Below are positions 12,832 through 25,640 of a DNA stretch of 64,000 bases, in pieces; within the stretch, counting starts at the first letter, position 1, and every line of letters starts with the position of its first letter. This DNA is from Sipunculus nudus (Eukaryota > Annelida > Sipuncula > Golfingiida > Sipunculidae). A program made the translations under genes and the position numbers. The notes below the pieces were generated by a model that was not told the origin of the DNA, did no database searches, and saw nothing but the letters and a program-made list of their open reading frames with translations. The stretch lies in assembly GCA_026874595.1 (NCBI GenBank), contig CM049306.1:33806019-33870018 (forward strand), in the 5' to 3' direction.

Positions 12832-13301
12832 AGTGTTGACCAAACTAAAAAGCCCTCGCATTAAAAGCGGAGTCTTGTGGTCTTTGGGTTAAAAACCCTT
12901 ATACTCCCTTTTGAGAGAGAACATTCCTTTAGAGGCGTTACAGTGAATATGGGGGATAGATGGGGATTATAGTGGACCCCCGTGACCGCGGATTGGGAAA
13001 TGCCTTTTGAGAGGACATGCGCTCGTGCCACGGTCTTAACAGGCCAGTGAAAATCCCCGAGGCGCCTCCTGAAAAAAGCGTCACAGGCGTCGAGGACCTT
13101 GCAGCACAAATGAAATAGGGGCACCTAATGGGGAAATATTAAAATTATTCAGCTTAATATGGCATAATCAAGCAAAATAAAACAAACTTGTCTTAGAAGA
13201 GCACACCACCGATACGTCTGCCGAATTTGGAGAGTCAAATCAGAATGGAAGCACGGAAACCGTGGTCTAGAAAAAAAACAACTCCGTATTAATTATAAAG
13301 A

Positions 13302-14203
13302 TTAAGAATGAATTGTGCATAAAATATTACAAAGTATATAAAATGTTTACAGAAATGTGACAGAATGTATAGAAACACACGTATTGCAAAATACTGTGTA
13401 TCGCCTTAATTTTTGGGTGATCGATGATATTCAAATTTTCTAGTTTTTTTCCAGTCTTTTTCGGGAACAATATATTACAAATAATAAAATTTAAAGCCAA
13501 GACTCTAAAATAACAGCTTCACATTTTGCTTTTACAACTGTAGAAACAGGGGTCACCTGCTCGTCAATGTACTTTGGTTCCCAGCAAACAGTGCATGTTA
13601 AATGCATGGCCCATGGTGCTAAGAAAACGGGGAGCGGGGAATCCACACGAGTACACACTGAATGCCCTCTCCCACATAAGCTTCCTCTCCTGAATGAAGA
13701 ACAACTGCTCAACATTTTCCCCCCCGGAAAAAAAATGAAGTGGCGAATTCAAATGAGAATTTCTCCATAAGAAAAATAATGCGAAATAAAATAATGAACG
13801 CGTTATACCTATAAGCAGTAATGGATTCTCTCACCACTTTTGTCACTGTACTTTTGCACACGAGAGTACAGGGTACTAGCACACGTGTTGAGCCACCAGC
13901 CTCAGCGACCATTTTTGAAGATCCTGTACCCCAGGGTACAGGGGCAATGCCCCCCCCCCCCATGGAACACATCAAGTATTCCCCGTACTCCTGGAAATTC
14001 CTTAGTCAAATTTTCTTTAACACAATCATGAAATTCCTGTCACTGATATCCGAAGATTTAGAACTTACTTCTACATTTCATTTGGATTGATCCTGCAAAT
14101 ATGATATTTATCCATCTTGTGCAACTAATATACTTCTACTTGGAATTAAAATATGAGTATGCTGTGTGGAATTATTGTGAGGTGTTAATACACACACACA
14201 CAA
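13302..14203. other. Non-coding stretch with C runs
   Basis: Several short open frames occur on both strands at 13490-14090. They overlap each other and match no family I know. Runs of eight or more C occur at about 13719 and 13950. Confidence 0.4.
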
Positions 14204-14219
14204 ACATATATATATATAT

Positions 14220-14291
<72 letters not shown>
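14204..14291. repeat. (TA)n microsatellite next to a SINE tail
   Basis: A short CA run passes into about 80 bases of TA. It sits at the 3' tail of the minus-strand SINE that follows, as it does near the copy at 37190. Confidence 0.95.
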
Positions 14292-14294
<3 letters not shown>

Positions 14295-14650
14295 TCAAAT
14301 TGCCTTTGATAGAGGGGGTGCCCGAGGCGCACCCCCCCCCGACCGTTAAGGTGGAATATCTCTCATTTTTTCAATTACTTTCCCAATGTTCATGATTCAT
14401 TTTCATTTTTCAATTTCTTATTTTTATTAATTACCAAACAAATTTCATTTAATTTTTTTCACAGTTTTTTTTTCAAAATCATTCGATCAGGACATTTATG
14501 AGCAGCTGCAGAGCACTTATCCCTGATTTTGGTCGACCATTAACTCCCTCAGTTCGGGCTATGCCCCTGCTGAACCAAAACCCGCCTCCACTTACCCGAT
14601 GTACGTGATGACAAGGACGACACAATCGACAGAATATCATATTTTTCGTC
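14292..14650 (-). mobile_element. tRNA-SINE-like repeat, family S2, copy 1
   Basis: Similar over about 300 bases to 37280-37670. Both share, in plus orientation, a C run, then ATATCTCTCATTTT, then AT-rich sequence, then ATTTATGA.CAGCTGCAGA and a stretch containing TCCCTG.TT..GGTCG. The minus-strand head in the other copy carries a B-box-like GAGTTCGAGTACC; here that part is degraded. It is most likely an old SINE, but the tRNA origin is weakly supported in this copy. Confidence 0.5.
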
Positions 14651-14659
14651 AATCGAACC

Positions 14660-17600
14660 ACTTATACCATGGGCTATATGTTTTTGGTCATTTGTTTAAT
14701 TTTGTTCAGTAAATTTATTTTCAACACATTTAATTTTTATCTAAACCACATGCATCCCTGTGCAAAATATAGCAACATACTCTTTCGACTAGCCCATTTT
14801 AAAGACAAATAAAAAACACAGTCAAACATATCATATCCTTAATCTCTTCAAAAGCTTTTATACACGTGGATATATACAAAACGACAGCATGAGAAACATT
14901 GGATCGGCGTTTTTTCGCTTATTTTTATGGCAATTTCAAGAGATAATTTTTATAATGTACGTCAGATATCAGAAAAGTTGCCTTTGAATTCAATACTTGG
15001 GGAAGTTGCAATCTGGTTCCAGTGTCCAACAATGTATAGCTTTTTGCAGGGAGAGGGATAGCGAAACAGTGTATGTTTGAAAAAATAGACATGAAGCTCA
15101 GGATTCAGAAGCGGTTGATTTCTGTCTTGCCTTACTCTAACGCTGTACAACAAAGCTAGCAGGGATCTAAGCAAGATTTAAAACAGACGGTCCAAAGTTC
15201 ACCCAGATTTTATGCCTTTCCTTTAATGGAATCCGAACAAGATTTCTATATACAATCCCCAAGGTATAGAGATATGAAAGTGGCTTACGTTTCCCGTTAT
15301 TGGAGGGAGTACGGAATTAGGACAGAGTGGCTTAATTAAAGTAATGAACTCTGAGCGTGGGAACAATTTCAGTCAGAGCTACTCGTAGTTAAGTTAAAAA
15401 GATGAGCTGGTAAAGCTACTAAGATGTCTCATTATGGACTTTGAATCATGGTTTATAGCAATGGCACTTCCTTTAATGCCAATTATGTAAAAGGCCAAGA
15501 TTTCACAAATATCAAACTGCTATTATCATTTATTTCCCGTCAAATCAAATTGTTCTCATGTCATGTTCGGAACATTTACACACTTTTTCTATGAAAGTAG
15601 CTCTGGTTTAATTCAGTGTTTTATTTCGGCGCTAAATTTTAATTTTCGTGTTGATTTTAACCAGTTTAATTCATTTGCTTGAATTTAAATTGGTTGAATG
15701 TATTAAACTAAAAGTTGCTGAGGCTCAGAACGGAGTAGAACCTGAAACACGTTGTCGTGAGAATAATTACAACAGAAGTCAATCTCTTATTTTCAACCAG
15801 TTGGTAAGCGAGCTGTAATTAGCTACGACGTTTAAATGAGTTCAGAGAAGGAAATACTTTTTACAGCCCGGGCAATTAATGAATTTCGTGCACCCCCTTT
15901 TCATCGGAAGGCATAAAGCAGTTTGATTGTATAATAAAGGCACGTGTCAGAGGGACTTTGAGAAATTATGTTCTCTTTTACTGTGCAGCTGGAGACATTG
16001 GAATTTGTTCAACAACTATAGTCGGTTCCACCATTGGGTGCACACTATAATTTGCCTATTATTCTCTTAAACATTAGATATTATCACACAATTTGACACT
16101 AAAGCTGATAAGGGAACAAAGACTTAATATGAGATATAAAAACTTTACATACAAAAACTAACATTTGCATTTTGCAACCTTTTGTTTTTTTCTGGATCTT
16201 TTAGCCAAGTGACATTGCCTGTGTCATGGTTTACTTGTCTCAATTTGATAATAACATAATTATAGAATATTTATAACACTCCACAAACAATCAACAGCTT
16301 TTAAATATGGTTCGTTGATCATGAGACCAATGACCTTGACCTTGACCAGTTTAGTTCAGACGTTGTAAGAGAATTATTGTTTTATGAGAAAATGATGTTA
16401 ATTAATTAATCAGATATTTTACGAGGTATGAGTTCGGTTTCATGCCTATGCCTCATTGCTCCATCTCAGGTAACTTTCTGGATCTGATCTACGAATTAAA
16501 AAAACCGGATAACCACATTTCAATGGGCGAAATGTAGAACAGACTATTGGAACTATAGGATGTGGTAATACTTCACAAGATTACATGCATCTTACTTTCT
16601 GTGTTCATTTGAAGGAGTATACAGGATGTCTTTATAAAAGCAAATTCAAGAGACTGATCAATTAAACAAAAACAAACAAAACATGCCTTAAAAGTTTGTT
16701 CAGGTCAAATAATACGGTAACAGATTATTTATAATTTATTTTATAACTGAAATGAATATATTTTATTAATTTCAATGTTTGTACCTGGGGTGGGGATGGA
16801 AAATTTGAACTTCCATATCGCCCTCTGGATCCAGCCCTGAATATGCACACACACTGGAAAAAGACAATGCAACCCCTCCCCTAAATATTCCGTGCCATTT
16901 TTCTCAAAGATCAGGTTTTGTTGTTATATAAGCCCCAAGTTCTTGATGTAAACATTTCTAAATGCTGCTTCTGCCACAATCTTTTAAAATACATCTTGAC
17001 GGTTAGTAAAGATATATATTTTTCATTCATGCAGATGCCAGATATCAATGAAAATGGAATATTATTCATTCCTTAGAAGTGACTTGACAAAATGTTACGT
17101 AATCGACCAGTAAATTAAAGGACGTCGCCCACTCACTCAGTATTGTTTTGGTGTTCTTACACCGATTCATTTGATGTGGCCTAACAAGCTCAACATGAAA
17201 TAAATCCCCGTTCGATACAAAGCGTATTAAATGCCGATAACGCGCAAATGCTGTTTCTTTACTCTCAGGTGCCCACAGGGCAAAGTTTGAAAAAGTTATT
17301 AACATATCCTTTAATTACACATACTTGAGTGTTAGTCTTGTGCCTTTTCTGTTCGTTGTTATTTATTCGCGCGTTTTATTTTTTCCCTCTCTTTTATTAG
17401 CTGTACTATGGCAGATTCTGGCTTATATTTATTGATCATACATCCAGATAACTGCACATTTCGACATCTCCAAAAATTAATCATTTATGCCTTGATACCG
17501 TAAACACTGAAATGGAAGACGCAGCACCACTGAATTCTGGCGGCAATCCGCAGATCAATTCGTGTTACTTGTCCTTCTGTCCAAGATAAGATCGTGCTTG

Positions 17601-18480
17601 GCTTAGATCGATCACTATAAACACATCTCCAGGGTGATGTTTAGTGAATCATTTCCCAGTGCGTATCATCAGAAGACCCAATATTTCTGTATTTTTTATG
17701 TACGCATAAGTTATATAAATGAATGTATACAGGTTAATAATTTATAGTCATCACAAGCATTTAAAGTAAAAAAATATAATTGAGCACAATAAATATGTGA
17801 TTATCGGAAATACGTTAGTACAGGGGGGTATGTTATAACAATAAAACATTTACAATGCACTTAACTATTGGCTGTATGTATAATTGTGAGACCTGTTCAC
17901 CACAGGGAAACACTGTGTATCACGGTGTATTAGAAACTAGATTTTTTTCAATGACAATTTAAAGTCGAAAGCCTTTTACAAGCATAGAGGTAATATTGTC
18001 ATTCTGATGACAATTGACCTAACCATTAACTCAATGTGACCTTAATCGCATAACAGCAGAAGCGAGCAACAAATCAAGTTACCGTTTGGAATGTAAACAG
18101 TCATGTGCAAAATTTGTATAATTTGGGCGACTTTCCCAAACACAAAACGCATAGTCAGTACCAGTACCCCTATCCGCATGTGTTTCCGGGATATTTTACA
18201 TACAAAGCAGACAGTCTGAAAAGTTCTAGGCCAACGGTTACAGGAGCTATTAAGCCGACTATCGAATGAATTATAATGTTTTAACTTGCACTAAATTTGT
18301 ATGATATCAAAAATATGGCTTACACTTCAAAATGATATATTCGATATATTCATCACTGGAGAAGAGTAATTAAATCAGTTCCAGCGCCTTTATGCACGAC
18401 CAACATTTGTGACGTCTTTGTGACGCCACTGTTGTCTTATAAACAGCTCTCGCATTGAAAGCCTTTTTTGTAGGAGCGTA
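14660..18480. other. Non-coding stretch, nothing recognised
   Basis: AT-rich sequence with scattered short open frames (for example 14962-15174 and 17066-17305 on the minus strand) that look like chance. No TE ends, RT motifs or tRNA boxes were found by eye. Confidence 0.4.
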
Positions 18481-19130
18481 TTTGGAGTTCATTCCCTCAG
18501 AATGTGTTGCGACAATGGAGCCTTAAACTATGGCCGTCCTGCAAAGTTTATTCGTAGTTATCAAGACGTATATGCGAATGTCGTGTTTAGCGTTGCCAAA
18601 GTCCGGCCAGAACACGCGAGTAAAATGCGAACGACACGAATGACGCACGAATCTTGGGCAACCGTTGGGACACGCGACTTTTTTGGTGCATATTTCCGAA
18701 CGGAGAAAATCGTTCAACTCTCATGCAGCATGCGTTCATAAGTCGCCCGATTATCTTACGACCGACGAGAAAGGCTCCCGCTCACGACGACAGACGATAA
18801 AGGTTCTCATTCACAACGACCGACGTGAAAACTTCTCTAAGTCCCGTTTGTGAAAAGGTCGAGAAATGATCGAACGAACTTCGCTGCTTTCGCAAGACAT
18901 GCGCTTGACATTCTCCAAAGTATCGAAATCTGTTAGGGGTTTCACGATGATTTTACGAAACTCCCGCACGCCATGAGTAGTTCTTGCGCATAAGACAATA
19001 ATATTTTTAGACATTTACGAGAGCAAATCACGACCAATGCACAATCCGGGATGCTAGAAACGTTGGCAAGACGCTTCTGAACCCCCGCGCACGTTTGTCG
19101 AACTTTTGGAGCCTAAAATACGAATGTTTG
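18481..19130. other. CpG-rich block with a short tandem repeat
   Basis: CG dinucleotides are far denser here than in the flanks, and short frames are open on both strands as a result. At about 18755-18845 three imperfect copies of a unit of roughly 30 bases (CGACCGACGAGAAAGG-like) lie in tandem. Whether this is a CpG island, a recent element or an exon region cannot be told by eye. Confidence 0.4.
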
Positions 19131-19724
19131 ACATTGCCATTTTTTATTTTTACATTTTCATCCTTCGCGAATCGTTCTCGTGCACCGTGAAAACCTACTT
19201 TATAGTAATATATATAACATTGCACCTGCGGCCAAGAGATGTAACGATGCTACAAAGTCTCAGATTGAAGACTGTATGGAACTTGCAGTTAATTCTAAAA
19301 GCCAAATATTGTGATTCTAATTAGTAAATTTGAAGAATGGTCATTAGAGATTTGTTTATTTTTCATGTTTTGATATGCCAGTGCGCGAGCGCCGATTGAT
19401 GAGTAAAACCTGAGAACAGTGTGAAATATGAAGCTGTTTCCATGAAAGCAGCTAAAAATAAGTACTACATTAGATATAATCATATTTTTAGATAAAGTAT
19501 AATGTTCAGTGTTGTTTGCTTGGAGTCCATAATTATATTTAATCTGATTATTAACACTATTTGGTTGTGCAGAAAAAAATACGCTTCCAGTTATTATTAC
19601 ATTTTTAGGCAAAAGTATTTAATGGAGTGAATTTGATTCGATCTCACGGAATTTCTGACTGTAAAACCTCAACATCTTAGTCTCTACAAATGATTTCTCT
19701 GTACTTTAGTAATACTTGTATTTT

Positions 19725-21485
19725 TGCTCAGCTGACTGGAAGTCATCAGTGTTCAATAGTCATATGGCCGTTTTTTAACAAGGCACAAATCGTAACCAAG
19801 TGAATCAGATGAGGCAAAAAATTGTATCCATTTGGCCTGGAATATTCTAACATGACTTTCAGGGAGGTCCATAAGAAATCTCCTTGGAAATATAAATTTG
19901 GGTCACAGTGGCCTGTCAAACCACAAACGAAGCGGATATATATTTCCCGGGAACTTTCACGAAGAAATCAAGAAAAGTCACTCAAAGTCTAGGCCGCCGA
20001 GGTACAACAATACAGGTTTATTCTTATCACATCCCAGAAATGGCCTTCACTGGCGTTGACCTGCACCAATCTCACAATACAATTCTTCAACAGTTCTTTT
20101 GTTTTCGCCCGCCGTTAACTGGCTCTAACATGAAAAATACAATAGCCATGAAAATTCTAACGCCCTCCTTGGCTGATAAATACTCTCTGCAGGACCAGTT
20201 ATAACGTCCTATCGCGTAACTCAACCAACAGTCCGCCTAGCGCAAATCTACTTCTCATAAGACGTCCCCTGCAGTACGATTCTACTCTAATTCCGTGCTC
20301 TTTGGAGCTGGCTTTTACATATACCTGCTACAAAGTAACTTCAAGAAAGTAACGAATATTCTTCAGACTTCTCCACATGGACATAACCAGAAAAGCCCCC
20401 ACCTAGACCTCCAGAATCTTTTGGTATCTTATCATAGCAAACAGTAGCCTAGTAAGTTACAATACATAAATAAACACAAATAATGATAAAAAAGAAACAC
20501 AACATCATTAAATATTACTAACAACGTTTGCCTATCCAAATCGTACTATTCTAAGAGACTTCCTTTAACATGACCTGACCTGGTAATAGATTTGTGTCAT
20601 GGCCGATATTCTTCAACCTATGGGGTTCGTAAGTACCCCTAAGAATAATTAAAAACTTGATACAAAATCTCCTGTATCTGAATAACTAATGCAGTGGCTG
20701 TCATCATTCTTTCAATGCATATTGATCATGCAGTGTCGATCAGTTCCTGCGAATTTTAACGCCTTTTTATTTTAGACTTTCAAATAAAGGGGTCTGGCTA
20801 TTAAAAGGGCATAATTCGTAGCCGTTGGCCTAGAAACTTCTAACTCTACATCCAGGGAGGTCATAGGCATAACTTCTTTGAAACCTGAAATTGGGTCACC
20901 GTGACCTTATTTTGCATATTTAGGTACGAAAACATGATTTTGAGCACCCAGTGAGTCAAATCGGGCAAAAATTGTATCCGCTAACATTACATCCAGGGAA
21001 GTTTTGGGCAAATCTCCATGGAAATTTGAATTTAGGTCACCGTGGCCTGTATACTGCGAGATATGTGAAAAACATGATTTTACCTCCCTATAAGACAGCT
21101 ATACAAAACTGGTTACAGTTGCACCTGGAAACCTCTAATTTGAGTAAGATACAGTTAGGTTCCCGTAAATATCTATTAGAAACCTGAAATAATGTCACTG
21201 TGACCTATATTCTGCGAGCTATGTGAAAGAACATGATTTTAGCACTCTGTTTAGTCCGAGGGGCACAACTTGTAGCGTTCGGATGAAGAAACTTCTGTAT
21301 TAGCATCTATGGAGTTCCTGGTAAAAACGTTCGGGAGATCCTGAATAAATTCACTGTTACCTATATCTGAGGACTCTTGGTAGAATGCATGATTATAAGC
21401 ACTCTGGGAGTCATTTTACCCATTGTTCAAGGTTCCTTGAATTCGGCTGAGTGTCATGGCCCATGAACTATTTGACTTGTTCACA
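19725..21485 (+). mobile_element. Decayed family 2 tandem-repeat element (copy 2)
   Basis: Opens with GCTCAGCTGACTGGAAGTCA (about 19733), close to the start of the family 2 element at 38554. It ends near CGGCTGAGTGTCATGG and a TCATGG/CCATGA hairpin (about 21450-21465), matching that element's 3' end. Between them, diverged units repeat AACAAGGCACAAATCGTAACC, CAGGGAGGTC and CTCC.TGGAAA phrases. The palindrome GGTGGCGCCACC is missing from these units. About 680 bases near 19917-20590 do not match the unit and may be a nested insertion. Confidence 0.6.
19917..20590. mobile_element. Possible insertion within the family 2 copy
   Basis: The repeat unit stops after GGTCACAGTGGCCTGT and resumes near CATGGCCGATATTCTTCAAC. 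The intervening DNA is unrelated to the unit and holds a 98-codon open frame (19908-20204) that matches nothing I know. Ends and target duplication are unclear. Confidence 0.3.
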
Positions 21486-22523
21486 ATTGGCCTCTTCAGA
21501 ATAAAATTTATGCACCGAAAATTGTTATTATTCACATTCTACTTGCCTTAAAAATTTGCTTTCCATCTAAATACTGATCTTAAATAGTTTGGAGTAATTC
21601 GTATTACATCTCAATTTGTCTGTTGTCACTGTACTAGAGTTTTGGTATAAAATCTAGTAATAGTAAATTCTTCCATTAAAATAGGGTTCCTTTGCACTAG
21701 TTGTTTATTTCGTGTAATGTTTCATTTTTTACATTCTACATGAAATTGTAAATCTTGGGTTTAACATTTGATCGCATTGCCTAGGATTTGTTGCTAAAGC
21801 ATTATAATCTAGAGTTGGACACAAAACAGCGAGTTAATGGATTTAACCATAATGCGGTTCCTGGTTTAAACAGTGATCATTATTTTGGAATTGGATAATT
21901 TGTCAAAATATTAGAAAATAGAGGTCCTTTCAGTGATGAATAGTTTTCCCTTGGTGATACCATGAAAGCATTAACAAAATCTATAAATCAATTAAATTAA
22001 TCAAAATGGGTTAATTAACAAACTTTTATTTGTAGAAAGGTCTAGTTGTAAAGATGGAGACATCTATGATATAGTTTCATTTAAACAATTTCTGAACTGA
22101 TTCCCTTATATTTAGGTTACATAAGAAGTGGTAAAGATAATAACTTACAATGCATCTTTTAAGCCGGTAACATGAAGTACATCCCGAATATTATGGCAAA
22201 ATATTAGGGCTATATATCGATATACATTTTAAATATTGATATTTTTGTGCCTTTTTAACGTGCCTTTAACTGATCTTGTTTTAGAATAAAATATGTTTCG
22301 TTACCAATTTTGACATATTAATGGGTTGGGATTAATGGCAGGCATATAAATGAAAATGGAACCATGTCTTTAGATGTTTAGTAAGAAACACTCAGGTACT
22401 AGACCTCATATACCATAGGTCATAGGTCCATCCTAGATAATTTGCATATGAGAAGTATATAGTCATAATAATTGATATCATGATCACATGATAAATAACT
22501 CTTATTTGTAATAACATTAATAA

Positions 22524-22527
<4 letters not shown>
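21486..22527. other. Non-coding stretch, nothing recognised
   Basis: AT-rich, stop-dense in all frames. No repeat or RNA signature was found. Confidence 0.4.

Positions 22528-22585
<58 letters not shown>
22528..22585. repeat. (TA)n microsatellite
   Basis: About 58 bases of pure TA/AT. The Tyr-Ile frame on the minus strand is an artefact. Confidence 0.95.
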
Positions 22586-22589
<4 letters not shown>

Positions 22590-22734
22590 TAATGTCTTTA
22601 ACATATCGCAATATGTATCTCAATACGCTACCACATAACGCAATTATTGCGATGCAAAAAGTGTAAAAATACCAAGCCCTACAAATTATGACGGAATTTA
22701 GTTCAAATTGTAATTATGCTACCTCGTCTTCTAT

Positions 22735-23095
22735 GTCTTATAGGTAGAGCAATGGTTTTAAAGCACAGGTCATGAGCTTAAATCTCAGCCTAGGAGAGCT
22801 GAGATTTTCTCGTGATCGGTCTACAACCATGCAGGAGTAACGCTCTGCAAACTTAATGGGAAGGCTTTGTCCGATAACTGTGTATTACTCCAAAACGAAT
22901 GGTCTTTGGGGGTCCCTCTGTTTATGGACCCATCAACAGGGGTGATTATAAACCCAGGATTCACAGGTGCGGTAGACATCGGGCCTTGGCGACACCAGAT
23001 AAAAGGAAGCGAGTGCTACCGCCCTGTCACGTAGTTCGAGCCCGAAATGGAACTGCTGCAGATGTACATACTTAGGAATTAGATAAGACGGCATA
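22735..23095 (+). mobile_element. tRNA-derived SINE, family S1, copy 1
   Basis: The head has TAGGTAGAGCAATGG (A-box-like) and GAGCTTAAATCTC (B-box-like), the spacing of a tRNA-type Pol III promoter. The body holds CGCTCTGCAAACTTAATGGG, ACAGGTGCGGTA, GGCGACACCAG, and a tail with GCGAGTGCTACCGCCCTGTC and CTGCAGATGTACATAC. All these blocks recur in reverse orientation at 52888-53326, which defines the family. This copy is more diverged in the B box. Its target duplication could not be found. Confidence 0.7.
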
Positions 23096-24340
23096 GGAAT
23101 TTAAAATCAATTTAATTCAAACTTTAAAACTTGCCTTACATCAACACGCTGACTCAAATGAACTTGTGATTCCTTATACTGTTTTCATTTGTCTTCTGTC
23201 TTCTGTAATGTGCTTTTAATAAATTGCACTTAAGATTTATACTTCAAGCAATGTGGTTCACATTGCATTAACTCTCATAAAATGTTCTTCAATTAAATAT
23301 GGACCTTAATGTACTAGCAGTAAAACGGATTGCAGGGTTTCTAATTCTCATTATAAAATCACTATTTGTGTATTCTGCATGAAATTCTTAATCACCAGAT
23401 TACATTAAATCTCACTGACTCGTATATTTACGTTTTCGGTCTTAATTGCATTATACCCTCAAAGATAGGACAATTCAACATTCAGATGACTAGAAAAGGA
23501 CGAATTTAGGCGGGCTTTGAGGAGACTCAAGATTTAAGAGCTCTCGGTTGAAGCAGTATAAATTGGCCGGTTTTTCAGTGAAAGCAGGCGATCCTGCATA
23601 GAACATCCTGGCTCCAGGGCTCCCAGATGTGGACACAAAGGCCCGAGAATATGGATAACGAGTCAACTTGTGCAAATTTATCCGCAGTTTAAAAAAACAT
23701 ATAAACCCCATATGTCCTGTTCCGATGCACTAAGCAAAAGTAGATAACCGAGCGGTACAGCTGACTTGAACGGAGGTTCTCAGACGCCCGCTCTCACTGT
23801 AATGTAATAGTTAGCAGATAATTATGAGTTCTTGACGGCTTGAACTATTATTAAGTCTCCTCTCCTTATGGAGAAGAGGTTTATAGGGGTTTATTTCAAC
23901 ATTGGTGTCTGGGTCAAATCTTTTTGTGGGCGGTCTTTCTTATGTCCTTCGACATTTTCTTACTTTTCTTCATTTCGTTTTTACTGCCCGTGTTTGCGCT
24001 ATTATATGGGTGTTTTAAAAAAATGACAATATTAGTTATACAATCCATTATTTTTAAACTTGATCTGAATTCTAAATTTGTGTGCTCCATTATGAACATC
24101 TTTATTTTTTAGGCCGATAAGCCTAACTTGAGTCATGATACAAACTATACGGGAGAACGTACTGTAAGGCCATCTATCTTGTTGCATTGATATCGTTGTT
24201 TACATTGGGCTACGAATGATGAATTTATTCAAAATAATACATGTTTAATAAAAAACCAAACTGAAAATATATGGTAAGGAGTCCTGCGTTATTGCGTGCA
24301 AGGTAGCTCTAGCTTATTAACCCGTGCGAGCCTTGCTTAC
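23096..24340. other. Non-coding stretch, nothing recognised
   Basis: A minus-strand frame at 23490-23711 and a pair of overlapping frames at 23914-24112 are open but show no recognisable protein. Confidence 0.4.
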
Positions 24341-24344
24341 ATTC

Positions 24345-24475
24345 ATGCGGACAGAATTTCAACAAACATGCATACCAATTTACCATAATGTTATGCTAAA
24401 ACGGAATTGTTCTCGCACACTGATGGTGTTGTTAAAAAGTATACTAAAAACTAACGGTTGGTGTGGTTGAATTGA
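24345..24475 (+). repeat. Dispersed repeat shared with the 3.8-kb transposon
   Basis: About 130 bases resemble 9485-9605, inside the TIR transposon. Shared blocks are TTTCAACAAACATG, TAAAACGGAATTGTTCTCGC and AAAGTATACTAAAA. Here it has no recognisable TIR or cysteine-rich frame after it, so it is a fragment of a related element or a shared exon remnant. Confidence 0.6.
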
Positions 24476-24689
24476 AGTGACAGTGTACTTGTAAGCCATG
24501 AGGCGCTGGCAAAAATGATGAACACTTATGCATCATCATCGAGCTGACAGTGCGGTAATCGTTGCAAGATGTAAAGGCACTCTGACGCTGGTACGCTTGT
24601 TGTAGACTCTCTGATGTTTGAGGTCCGAAACGGCGCTACCAGGGACGCAGAAGAAGAGTTGTCTGATGTACGTTTTTACAGAATCTGAC

Positions 24690-25640
24690 TTATAGACTTG
24701 TTAAAACCAATCAGAAATGCCCCGTAGCTCAAAGAATATGTGTAACAGAGACAACATTGCAGGTTTCCGAGGAGATTTTTCTCTGAATGTTAAGTTAGAA
24801 GATTCCAGGTCCAATGGTTTAAATTTGTGCCCCGTTAATGGACGACCACGTCTTTTAAGGTCTCAAAAATAGAGAAAAAATACGTTAACATTCGAAAATA
24901 TCCAGGTGGCGCCACCAGTCTGCAGGAATTGATGTAAACCTCCATGATGAATATGCATGTAAAGAATCATTGTAATCGATGAATTAGTTGTTAAGATACA
25001 GGAGCTTTTGTATCAAATTTTTAATTACACTTGGGGGGGGGGGGGGGTTTGAGACCCATAGCACGCATGATATGGGTAACAGGGACCTAATCTCATGTTC
25101 AAAGGTGATTTGTATGGACCTCCCTGGATGTCAAATTAAAAGTTTCTAGATCCAAAGGTTACGATTTGAACCCTGTTAACAGATGAAAACTTCTTTGGAG
25201 GTCTCAAAATAAGGGTGGGGGGTGGGGGGGATGCGTTAAAAGGCAGAAAAGATCAAGGTTGCGCCATCAGTTTGCAGGAACAGATGAAATGGTTTTTCAG
25301 ATACTGGAGCAATTGTAAACCTTTGTGCCCTGTTAATGGACGACCACGTCTTTTAAGATCTTAAAAATAGAGAAAAAAAAAATACGTTAACATTTTAAGT
25401 GGCGCCACCAGTCTGCAGGAACTGATGAAACAATCTATGATGAATATGCATGCAAAGAATCATGCTGATCAATGCATTAGTTGTTAAGATACTGGAGCTG
25501 GAGCATTTTTATCAAAGTTTTAATTAAACTGGGGGGGGGGGGGGGATTTCAGAGCCCCTTAGCACGGAGGATATGGGTTACAGAAACGTAATTTCAGGTT
25601 CTGACTTTATATTGAATCTTAAGGCTTATTTTACGTAAGT
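24690..25640 (-). mobile_element. Decayed family 2 tandem array fragment
   Basis: On the minus strand this matches the 336-bp unit of 38550-41640. Shared blocks are GGTGGCGCCACC or near forms (about 24906, 25263, 25397) next to CTGCAGACTGG, CTCTATTTTTGAGACC, TTAACAGGGCACAAAT and TAACAACTAAT. About three partial units remain, broken by G runs at 25029, 25530 and 25730. No element ends are visible. Confidence 0.65.

Larger units (their letters stand above)
7074..13301 (-). mobile_element. Non-autonomous Helitron, copy C (split by a nested transposon)
   Basis: On the minus strand this starts with TC at 13301-13300 after a flanking A, and ends with CTAG at 7077-7074 before a flanking T. That is the classical Helitron A|TC...CTAG|T target. 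Just inside the 3' end is a 7-bp stem hairpin with a 3-base loop (7084-7100). It aligns along its length with the plus-strand copy at 46801-49102. Removing the nested 9040-12831 element leaves about 2.4 kb. I find no Rep/helicase coding, so it is non-autonomous. The open frame at 8039-8254 on this strand recurs in the other copies but resembles nothing known to me. Confidence 0.85.
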
